DNA from: DATDVC01 sp964601125
Lineage (GTDB): Bacteria; Patescibacteriota; Minisyncoccia; Phycocordibacterales; WO2-35-19
Direction of reading: 5' to 3'
Length of the DNA stretch: 7,368 bases
NCBI GenBank assembly: GCA_964601125.1
Contig: CAZRKB010000024.1
Span: forward strand, 1 to 7,368
Part shown: in pieces, positions 1 to 5,239 of the stretch
How positions within the stretch are numbered: the stretch's first letter is position 1
Layout of the letters: each line of letters starts with the position of its first letter
The notes under the pieces: generated by a model
What the model saw: the letters and a program-made list of their open reading frames with translations, nothing else
What the model was told of the DNA's origin: nothing
Database searches by the model: none
Position numbers and translations under genes: made by a program

Positions 1-2
1 TT

Positions 3-356
3 TCTAGTTTCTCTGAACTTAGAGCAAACCTTGACGCTGAAATTTTTAGTAGAGTCACTAAAGATCTTGAGGGATTATGGAAAAATCCAAAACCACCCAG
101 ACAAGAATCTGCCATTACTAGCAACCCACCCAACAAACTCGGGGAATCATTCGAGCAGGTGATATTGAACCAGGCGAGGGGGATGATGCCAGCGAAGCCA
201 GCAGAGCCGGCTGGCGGAATTATGAATCATGAATTAGGAATTATGGGTAAAAAAGACCAGGCGCCGGAGAATTTGCCAAGCGAAGAAAATAGTGGGCCTG
301 ATATTTCCGTTCCTAATTATTCAAAAAATGATCCGTATAGAGAACCAATAGAGTGA
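3..356 (+). CDS. C-terminal part of an unrecognised protein (5' truncated)
   Basis: The frame is open from the first complete codon at 3 to a TGA at 354-356 (117 codons) and has no stop back to the window edge, so the true start lies outside. A GTG at 159 is only an internal codon. Residues about 1-35 look like an amphipathic helical segment (SSFSELRANLDAEIFSRV). The rest is polar, rich in Pro, Ala, Asn and Glu, with no cysteines or membrane segment, and looks like a disordered tail. Residues about 74-84 (MNHELGIMGKK) are encoded by a heptamer-repeat array also found around the next gene, so the tail seems to have absorbed a repeat insertion in frame. The stop overlaps the left repeat of the next element. 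I do not recognise the family. Its place directly before a PrgI/VirB4 cluster makes the tail of a VirB6/TrbL-like membrane protein possible, but nothing visible proves it. Confidence 0.6.
   Translation, partial: SSFSELRANLDAEIFSRVTKDLEGLWKNPKPPRQESAITSNPPNKLGESFEQVILNQARGMMPAKPAEPAGGIMNHELGIMGKKDQAPENLPSEENSGPDISVPNYSKNDPYREPIE
215..249 (+). repeat. Solo left-type heptamer array inside the upstream CDS
   Basis: Five 7-bp units in one register begin at 215, 222, 229, 236 and 243. Units 2 to 4 follow the consensus ATGAATT closely (ATGAATC, ATGAATT, AGGAATT) and the last is ATGGGTA. From 222 to 247 it matches 1255-1280 at 23 of 26 bases. It lies in the reading frame of the surrounding gene and uses the same codon phase as the start of the four-helix-bundle gene (MNHEL here, MSHEL there). 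No clear right-hand partner follows. Only a 9-bp complement exists (232-240 with 310-318), which could be chance. Confidence 0.75.
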
Positions 357-387
357 ATTATGAATCATGAGTCATGAATTAAGGGAA
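353..387 (+). repeat. Left heptamer array of the four-helix-bundle element
   Basis: Units start at 353 (GTGAATT), 360 (ATGAATC), 367 (ATGAGTC), 374 (ATGAATT) and 381 (AAGGGAA). The start codon of the four-helix-bundle gene is the first three bases of the third unit, and the stop of the upstream gene overlaps the first unit. Compared with the arrays at 215 and 1248, one heptamer is missing before the GGGAA or GGGTA end, which looks like a change in unit copy number. Confidence 0.8.
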
Positions 388-762
388 GAAAATAAAATCA
401 GATCCTTTACAGATTTAAATGCGTGGAAAGAAGCTCATAAATTGGTGATAATGGTTTACAAGATCACAAAAGAATTTCCAAAAGAAGAGACTTTTGGTCT
501 GACTAATCAGATAAGGCGAGCAGTTGTTTCAATTACCTCAAATATTGCAGAGGGTTTTAGTAGAAATACTTTTAAAGATAAAACTCAATTTTATGCCATA
601 TCCCTGGGTTCTCTTACGGAAGTTCAAAATCAATTATTAATAGCAAAAGATATTGGCTATATCAGCAAAGAAATTTTTAAGGAAGCCGCCAACCAAACCG
701 TTGTTATTAGCAAACTTTGTAACGGCTTGTTAAAATCTAATCGTCTAAAGCATAATTCATGA
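367..762 (+). CDS. Four-helix-bundle protein (23S rRNA intervening-sequence / S23-like family)
   Basis: This 131-residue protein matches the four-helix-bundle family first seen in 23S rRNA intervening sequences. Visible signatures are an N-terminal RSFTDLNAWKEAHKL helix (12-26), a FGLTNQIRRAVVSITSNIAEG block (43-63), a SLGSLTEVQNQLLIAKDIGYI helix (79-99) and a C-terminal helix to about 123. Family members are about 110-130 residues, so it is full length. They are small helical proteins thought to form multimers; the diversity-generating-retroelement protein Avd shares the fold. The molecular role is unknown, and a nucleic-acid-binding role is only plausible. The ATG at 367 is the first start after an in-frame TGA at 361 and gives MSHEL from the left repeat. 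The final HNS and the stop come from the right repeat. There is no Shine-Dalgarno sequence. No reverse transcriptase or variable-repeat pair is present, so an Avd role has no local support. Confidence 0.92.
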   Translation: MSHELREENKIRSFTDLNAWKEAHKLVIMVYKITKEFPKEETFGLTNQIRRAVVSITSNIAEGFSRNTFKDKTQFYAISLGSLTEVQNQLLIAKDIGYISKEIFKEAANQTVVISKLCNGLLKSNRLKHNS

Positions 763-785
763 TTCGTAATTCATAATTCATTTGT
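751..785 (-). repeat. Right heptamer array of the four-helix-bundle element
   Basis: On the + strand, five units start at 751 (CATAATT), 758 (CATGATT), 765 (CGTAATT), 772 (CATAATT) and 779 (CATTTGT). The array is inverted relative to the one at 353. Positions 750-780 match 1306-1336 at 30 of 31 bases, in the same orientation. It carries the stop of the four-helix-bundle gene and ends exactly where the PrgI start codon begins (786), so it also serves as the 5' leader of that gene. Confidence 0.85.
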
Positions 786-1214
786 ATGAGATTTCAAGTT
801 CCACAATTTATAGATGTTGAGGATAAGATCTTTGGGCCATTTACCCTAAAGCAGTTTATTTATCTTGCCGGCGGGGCATCAGTAGCCCTGGTGGCCACTA
901 CTTTGTTTGGGTTATTTTTTGGTCTGATTATTTCATCTCCAGTAATTATTTTGGCTTTAGCATTGGCATTTTATAAAATAAATAACCGACCTTTTATTTT
1001 TGCTCTTGAGTCTGCTTTTAAATACGCTACCAAAGACAAACTTTATATTTGGAAAAAGAAAACTCCAGAAGAAAGAGAGGTGGAAGCAAAAGAGAGGAAA
1101 TACAGCTCACTTATAGTGCCAAACTTGTCTGGTAGTAGATTAAAAGACATGAACTGGGAATTAGATGTGAAAAAGCGTGAGGATGAAACGCTTAACAAAA
1201 CTTCGGCTTTATGA
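786..1214 (+). CDS. PrgI-family type IV secretion membrane protein
   Basis: This 142-residue protein opens with MRFQVPQFIDVEDKIFGPFT, typical of PrgI-family proteins encoded beside VirB4 in Gram-positive and Patescibacteria conjugation-like loci. Two membrane helices form a hairpin at about 25-42 and 44-63. Next comes a conserved-looking NNRPF...ALESAFKYA..KLYIW stretch (66-89), then a charged cytoplasmic tail (90-142) rich in Lys and Glu. By analogy the family stands in for VirB3, an inner-membrane partner of the VirB4 ATPase; this is knowledge of the family and not visible here. The ATG directly follows the right repeat array and has no Shine-Dalgarno sequence. The stop is TGA at 1212-1214. 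The next secretion gene starts 129 bp later, after a repeat remnant, a much larger gap than elsewhere in the cluster. Confidence 0.9.
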   Translation: MRFQVPQFIDVEDKIFGPFTLKQFIYLAGGASVALVATTLFGLFFGLIISSPVIILALALAFYKINNRPFIFALESAFKYATKDKLYIWKKKTPEEREVEAKERKYSSLIVPNLSGSRLKDMNWELDVKKREDETLNKTSAL

Positions 1215-1247
1215 GATTTAACTGAGGTTTTTGTGTTACTATTGATA

Positions 1248-1282
1248 ATGAATCATGACGCATGAATTACGAATTATGGGAA
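1248..1282 (+). repeat. Left heptamer array of the deleted element copy
   Basis: Units start at 1248 (ATGAATC), 1255 (ATGACGC), 1262 (ATGAATT), 1269 (ACGAATT) and 1276 (ATGGGAA). It shares its unit register and number with the solo array at 215-249 more than with the array at 353-387. The first unit overlaps a GATAAT hexamer at 1244-1249 that resembles a -10 box, but no matching -35 is evident. Confidence 0.75.
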
Positions 1283-1306
1283 GAACAAGAAAATAAAATG
1301 TCTGTG

Positions 1307-1341
1307 CATAATTCATGATTCTTAATTCATAATTCAACTTT
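1307..1341 (-). repeat. Right heptamer array of the deleted element copy
   Basis: On the + strand, units start at 1307 (CATAATT), 1314 (CATGATT), 1321 (CTTAATT), 1328 (CATAATT) and 1335 (CAACTTT). It is nearly identical to the array at 751-785, with one mismatch in 31 bases. It ends 2 bp before the start codon of the TraC-like gene. With the left arm it can form a long AT-rich hairpin followed by a run of five T (1339-1343), so it may affect transcription or translation of the downstream gene. Confidence 0.8.
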
Positions 1342-1343
1342 TT

Positions 1344-1970
1344 ATGTCCAAAAATGCGACGCAGGAATTTGTACCAATAGATGATGTGCGGGATGGTATC
1401 GTCATACTCAAAGACGGTGGCATGCGCGGAGTCTTGATGGCTTCAAGTATTAACTTTTCTTTAAAGTCCGATGATGAGAGGCAAGCCATACTTCTACAGT
1501 TTCAAGATTTTTTGAACTCTTTGGATTTTTCTATTCAGATTATCGTTCAATCGCGCCGTCTCGACATACGGCCTTATATCGCACTTCTTGAAACTCGGCA
1601 AAAAGAACAGACCAACGACCTTATGAAAATTCAAATCGAGCAATATATGGCGTTTATCAGAAGTTTTACCGAGAGCACCAACATAATGACCAAGAATTTT
1701 TTTATCGTGGTGCCATATGACGCAGCCATCATTTCTTCTAAAACAAATCCGCTCTCAAGTGTGTTCAGCAAAAATGATACGAGTAAAGAGATAAAGGAAG
1801 AGGATTTTGAAGAAAAGAAGAATCAACTCGAACAAAGAATGGGGGTGGTCGAGCAGGGGCTTGTAAGGAGCGGGGTAAGAGTGGCGAAACTTGGAACAGA
1901 TGAAGTTGTAGAATTGTTTTATAAAATATTTAATCCAGGCGAAACAGAGAAGCCCATAAAAATGAATTAA
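1344..1970 (+). CDS. TraC-like domain protein (N-terminal VirB4-type module, stand-alone)
   Basis: This is a 208-residue soluble protein with no signal peptide or membrane helix. The opening FVPIDDVRDGIVILKDGGMRGVLMASSINFSLKS, followed by a helix with RQAILLQFQDFLNSLDFSIQIIVQSRR and LDIRPYI, matches the TraC-like domain found at the N-terminus of conjugation ATPases and, in Patescibacteria, as a separate gene before VirB4. A charged low-complexity segment at about 145-165 (SKEIKEEDFEEKKNQLEQRM) links to a C-terminal GLVRSGVRVAKLGTDEVVELFYKIFNP module. There is no Walker motif, so it is not itself an ATPase. It ends 2 bases before the VirB4 start, which implies co-translation and probably binding to VirB4 to rebuild a full VirB4-type unit. 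There is no Shine-Dalgarno; the leader is the right repeat array. Confidence 0.85.
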   Translation: MSKNATQEFVPIDDVRDGIVILKDGGMRGVLMASSINFSLKSDDERQAILLQFQDFLNSLDFSIQIIVQSRRLDIRPYIALLETRQKEQTNDLMKIQIEQYMAFIRSFTESTNIMTKNFFIVVPYDAAIISSKTNPLSSVFSKNDTSKEIKEEDFEEKKNQLEQRMGVVEQGLVRSGVRVAKLGTDEVVELFYKIFNPGETEKPIKMN

Positions 1971-1972
1971 AA

Positions 1973-3751
1973 ATGTTCGATTTTTTAAAGAAAAAAGAAG
2001 AGAAAAGGGAAATGCCGCTTTCAATTTTACCGAAAGCCATTTCAGAGAGCCCTGAGTTAGAGTTGAGAGACATCCTCGCTCCAAGCGCTCTTAGAGTAAA
2101 CGTGAAGGAACTTAATTTAGGAGAAAAAGTAGTCCGTAGCTTTTTCGTTATATCCTACCCCAGATTTTTAAACGAAGACTGGTTTGCGCCGATTATAAAC
2201 ATGGATAAAATGTTTGATATTTCGATATTCGTGCATCCGCTCGAGACCGCCACCATACTACGCGGATTCCAAAAAAAGGTAGCCGAGGTGCAAAGCCAGA
2301 TCAGGATAAGAGAAGAGAAAGGGCTTGTGAGAGACCCCATGCTCGACACCGCCTATCAAGATTTGGAAAATTTACGTGACCAATTGCAACAAGCTCAAGA
2401 AAAAATGTTTGAGGTTGGGCTTTACGTTTCAGTTTATGCAAACAAAAGCGAGGAGCTCGACAAAGTAGAGTCTGAGATTAAATCAATCCTTGAGTCAAAG
2501 CTGGTTTACATGAAGCCGGCCCTTTTCCAACAAGAACAAGGTTTCAGAAGTATTTTGCCTATAGCCAAAGACGAGCTTTCGGTACACTCTAAAATAAATT
2601 CTTCGCCCCTCTCTTCAATATTCCCATTCATTTCTTTTGACCTAACCTCAGATAAAGGCATTCTTTATGGGATCAATAGGCACAACTCATCTTTAATACT
2701 TTTTGACAGGTTTTCTTTGGAAAATTATAACTCGGTAACTTTTGCAAAGTCCGGCTCCGGAAAATCTTACGCTACTAAACTCGAGATTTTGCGCACCCTT
2801 ATGTTTGATACCGAGGTTATCGTGGTTGATCCAGAAAATGAATACCAATACATGGCCGAAGCGGTGGGGGGGAGATATTTCAATATTTCTTTAAACTCAG
2901 ACCATCACATAAATCCGTTTGAGCTACCAATGCCAAGCGAAGACGAGTCGAGCGCCTCTGTTTTGCGAAGTCAGATTATAAACTTGGTAGGACTTTTCAG
3001 AATAATGATGGGTGGCCTAACGGCAGAAGAAGATGCTGTCATAGACAGAGCCATCACCGAAACTTACGCCCTTAAAGACATCACCGCTGATTCTGATTTT
3101 AGAAATGTAGAACCACCACTCCTTTCAGATTTTGAGTTGGTGCTTGGCGGTATGGAAGGGGGAGAATCATTAGCTCAAAGACTTTCAAAATACACACGCG
3201 GTACTTGGGCAAACTTCATAAACAAACCTTCAAATATAGATATAAACAAAAAATTTGTAGTCTTTTCAATAAGAGACATGGAGGATGAGCTGAAACCAGT
3301 CGCTATGTACATTGTCATGCATTACATATGGAATGCTATACGAAAAGAGATAAAGAAGAGGCTCCTAGTGATCGACGAGGCTTGGTGGATGATGAAATCA
3401 GAAGACACTGCATCTTTCCTACTATCTCTAGCAAAAAGAGGCAGGAAGTATTACTTGGGGTTAGCGACAATAACCCAAGATGTAGACGACTTTTTGAAGT
3501 CGCCGTACGGCATGCCGATAGTTTCGAACTCCTCTATTCAAATGCTTTTGAAACAATCACCAACAACCATAGACAGGCTACAGGATGTTTTTAACCTTAC
3601 AAATGAAGAAAAATATTTACTTATCGAATCTGGGGTAGGCGAGGGGATTTTCTTTGCCGGACTAAAACATGTGGCTATAAAAATCATCGCCTCTTACACC
3701 GAAGATCAGATTATTACTAGTGACCCGTCGCAAATCTTGGCGATGAAGAAG
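1973..3751 (+). CDS. virB4: VirB4-family type IV secretion ATPase (3' end lost in the assembly gap)
   Basis: There are 593 codons before the N run, and the C-terminus is not seen. This is the ATPase that powers type IV secretion or conjugative pilus assembly at the cytoplasmic membrane. The N-terminal part (1-230) has a helical, coiled-coil-prone stretch at about 93-175. The ATPase core carries Walker A at 258-265 (AKSGSGKS, with Ala in place of the usual first Gly), VVDPENEYQYMA just after it, Walker B at 464-469 (LLVIDE, followed by AWWMM), the LAKRGRKY arginine motif (486-493) and the ATITQD motif (498-503). The late NLTNEEKYLLIESGVGEGIFFAG and VAIKIIASYTEDQIITSDP are typical of the C-terminal end, so probably only a short tail is missing. 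It follows the TraC-like gene by 2 bases. Any reading that continues through the gap into the next protein is artificial. Confidence 0.95.
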
Positions 3752-3851
3752 NNNNNNNNNNNNNNNNNNNNNNNNNNNNNNNNNNNNNNNNNNNNNNNNN
3801 NNNNNNNNNNNNNNNNNNNNNNNNNNNNNNNNNNNNNNNNNNNNNNNNNNN
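3752..3851. other. Assembly gap (100 N)
   Basis: Exactly 100 N, the conventional placeholder for a scaffold join of unknown size. The real sequence should hold the end of VirB4 and possibly further genes. Spacing and reading-frame relation across this point cannot be trusted. Confidence 0.98.
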
Positions 3852-3853
3852 AC

Positions 3854-4234
3854 ATGGAAGAAAAACGTGAAAGAATAAAAGTCTGGATGGGTGCTTGCAT
3901 CGTCATCGTGGCTCTGTTTATTGACCTATTTGAGATGGTAACAACCTGGCTCGGCATTGGTATCGTAATGAGTGTTATTATTGCGCCTTGCGCCACTTTG
4001 ATGTTTTGGATTTGGTACAAAATTTTAGATGTTCCATTTCTGGCCAGCCCCAAAAAATTCGCCACTCTTGCCATCACTTCTTTTGTTGAGATTATTCCTG
4101 CGCTCGATGCTATTCCTATTTTGTCCTGGGGTTGGACTATCGGCGCCATCATCTTAGTAGTTATGGTGCGCGCCGAAGATAAAGGCGGTATAATAGGACA
4201 AGTAGCCAATATCACAGAAGTTGGAATAAAATAA
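3854..4234 (+). CDS. Small multi-pass membrane protein, unknown function
   Basis: The ATG at 3854, 2 bases after the gap, gives a 126-residue protein. A basic start (MEEKRERIK) precedes hydrophobic segments at about 11-27, 33-55 and 91-106, with a weaker one at about 70-88 and a Lys/Asp/Glu-containing C-terminus. Two cysteines (15, 46) lie in or near the membrane. I do not recognise a named family. Its position after VirB4 and before secreted and pilin-like genes suggests a small membrane component of the same secretion apparatus. It could instead begin further upstream inside the gap, since the start is chosen only because it is the first ATG after the Ns and directly precedes a charged then hydrophobic stretch. 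It ends TAA with one base before the next ATG, so the two are surely co-transcribed. Confidence 0.75.
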   Translation: MEEKRERIKVWMGACIVIVALFIDLFEMVTTWLGIGIVMSVIIAPCATLMFWIWYKILDVPFLASPKKFATLAITSFVEIIPALDAIPILSWGWTIGAIILVVMVRAEDKGGIIGQVANITEVGIK

Positions 4235-4235
4235 A

Positions 4236-5237
4236 ATGCCAAAGCTTGCAAAATTTTTAGGAATATTTTTTTTCGGATTTATTATTTTTCCTTTTATTTC
4301 CTCTGCTCAGCTTAATTTCGGAGGAGTTTCAAGTTTCAGTGACGAGCTTGGGGTAGAGATCATACCTAAATACCCAAAACCAAATCAGAAGGTTTACGTA
4401 AATTTAACTTTATACACGGGGGACTTAAATTCTGCCGAAATATCTTGGTATAAAAATGGAGAACTTGTCTCAAAAGGCACTGGTCAAACCAACTTTTCTT
4501 TTGAAATGGGGGAGTCAGGGGAGAGCACTTCGATAGAGGTGAGAGTCAGCCTTTTAGCTGGCCCTTCTTTTTCTAAAACTTTTAGCTTAAATCCCGCAAG
4601 TGTTGATTTAGTTTGGGAATCAAATTCTTATGTACCTCCTTTTTATAAAGGCAAAGCACTGCACCCTATGCAGGGAACATTGAAAATAGTAGCGATGCCG
4701 GAATTTATAAAATCGGGTAGCAAAATTCCTGCATCGAACCTTATATATGAATGGTCAAACGCTACAGAAAGCTATCAGAGCCAATCGGGGTATGGCAAAA
4801 ACGTATTGGTTTTAAATGGGGCTTTTCTTGGCACCAGAGAGAGAGTTGAGGTTTTGGTCAGAGATCCGGGGGGCACTTTGGTGGCCACAAACGCCATAAC
4901 CATATCTCCAATAGAGCCGAAAGTTGTATTTTATGAAAACAGCCCTCTTTACGGCCACATTTTTGACTCTGCTCTTAAAAATACTTTTTCTTTGACAGGC
5001 GAGGAGGTGCAGGTGATCGCCGCGCCATTTTATTTTTCAAGCGAAGCTTCTCAAAACTTAAAGTACAGCTGGCGACTAAATGGCACAAGGGTGGACGATC
5101 TATCAGGTTCACGCAGTGCCATTTTTAGAAAACCAGAAGAGGGGAGCGGTCGTTCAAACATAAGTTTGAGTATCGAAAATTTAAATCATATATTACAGCA
5201 AGGGAGCGCCAATTTAAGTATCGAGTTTAAAAATTGA
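4236..5237 (+). CDS. Secreted protein with three Ig/PKD-like segments
   Basis: This 333-residue protein begins with a clear signal peptide: Lys at 3 and 6, a very hydrophobic core at about 7-21 and a probable cut after SSA24 before Gln25. The mature part is beta-rich, with three segments that each carry the core tryptophan pattern of Ig or PKD-like folds: AEISWYKNG (Trp71), NLIYEWSN (Trp173) and LKYSWRLNG (Trp279). Each is followed by a strand-turn-strand ending in alternating hydrophobics. There is no C-terminal anchor or cysteine, so it is probably released or bound to the surface or to a pilus. Similar Ig-like exported proteins mediate adhesion or pilus stabilisation, but here that is inference. 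It follows the small membrane protein by 1 base, and its TGA lies 2 bases before the next ATG. A lipoprotein cysteine is absent. Confidence 0.8.
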   Translation: MPKLAKFLGIFFFGFIIFPFISSAQLNFGGVSSFSDELGVEIIPKYPKPNQKVYVNLTLYTGDLNSAEISWYKNGELVSKGTGQTNFSFEMGESGESTSIEVRVSLLAGPSFSKTFSLNPASVDLVWESNSYVPPFYKGKALHPMQGTLKIVAMPEFIKSGSKIPASNLIYEWSNATESYQSQSGYGKNVLVLNGAFLGTRERVEVLVRDPGGTLVATNAITISPIEPKVVFYENSPLYGHIFDSALKNTFSLTGEEVQVIAAPFYFSSEASQNLKYSWRLNGTRVDDLSGSRSAIFRKPEEGSGRSNISLSIENLNHILQQGSANLSIEFKN

Positions 5238-5239
5238 AA

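Larger units (their letters stand above)
353..785 (+). mobile_element. Putative four-helix-bundle repeat element (full copy)
   Basis: A gene of the 23S rRNA intervening-sequence protein family is bounded by heptamer arrays in inverted orientation. The 32 bases at 352-383 match the reverse complement of 751-782 at 27 positions. The gene's first codons and its last four codons plus stop lie inside the arrays, so ORF and repeats behave as one unit of about 430 bp. A second, internally deleted copy is at 1248-1341 and a half copy at 215-249. In Leptospira and Coxiella the same protein family occurs inside 23S rRNA intervening sequences bounded by complementary ends. Here it lies between protein genes. 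No transposase is encoded and no target-site duplication is obvious, so mobility is inferred from repeat distribution only. Confidence 0.55.
1248..1341 (+). mobile_element. Internally deleted copy of the four-helix-bundle repeat element
   Basis: This lies in the 129-bp gene-less stretch between PrgI and the TraC-like gene. A left-type array (1248-1282) and a right-type array (1307-1341) are separated by 24 bp. The arms match as inverted repeats at 23 of 30 bases (1249-1278 against the reverse complement of 1307-1336). Just inside the left arm, GGAAGAA and AATAAAAT repeat the beginning of the four-helix-bundle gene, here with 6 extra bases between them. An ATG at 1255 opens a 13-codon relic, MTHELRIMGRTRK, whose first six residues mirror MSHELR. 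It reads as an element that lost nearly all of its gene but kept both ends, as MITEs do relative to their parents. The rest of the spacer (1215-1247) shows nothing I can name. Confidence 0.65.

Noticed and set aside
159..356. A short stand-alone gene starting at GTG 159
   Set aside because: The same frame is open to the window edge with no stop, so this is the tail of a longer gene.
367..762. Avd component of a diversity-generating retroelement
   Set aside because: The fold is shared, but no reverse transcriptase or template/variable repeat pair is seen, and the element ends fit the intervening-sequence type better.
786..1214. Recoded TGA (code 25) as in Gracilibacteria
   Set aside because: TGA falls at sensible ends of several genes, directly before the next start in one case, and no family-conserved glycine is encoded by an internal TGA.
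1244..1249. -10 promoter box (GATAAT) before the TraC-like gene
   Set aside because: No acceptable -35 at 16-18 bp upstream, and the hexamer overlaps the AT-rich repeat, where such matches arise easily.
215..1341. CRISPR-like repeats
   Set aside because: Units are 7 bp, contiguous and degenerate, in both orientations, with no unique spacers or cas genes.
1336..1343. Rho-independent terminator formed by the repeat hairpin and T-run
   Set aside because: The stem is almost entirely AT and imperfect, and the T-run touches the next start codon; a regulatory hairpin is possible but a true terminator is not supported.
1755..2084. Minus-strand ORF of 109 codons
   Set aside because: It lies opposite the TraC-like/VirB4 junction, both well supported, and its translation has no recognisable features.
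1973..4234. One 753-residue protein joining VirB4 and a membrane protein
   Set aside because: It depends on translating 100 placeholder Ns; VirB4 shows its usual C-terminal end motifs just before the gap and a good ATG follows it.
3706..4251. Minus-strand ORF spanning the gap
   Set aside because: It crosses the Ns and lies opposite the small membrane protein gene; its hydrophobicity mirrors that of the sense gene.
5234..5239. TTG start overlapping the previous stop
   Set aside because: The ATG two codons later gives the same signal peptide and is a stronger start codon; the overlap by itself is not evidence.
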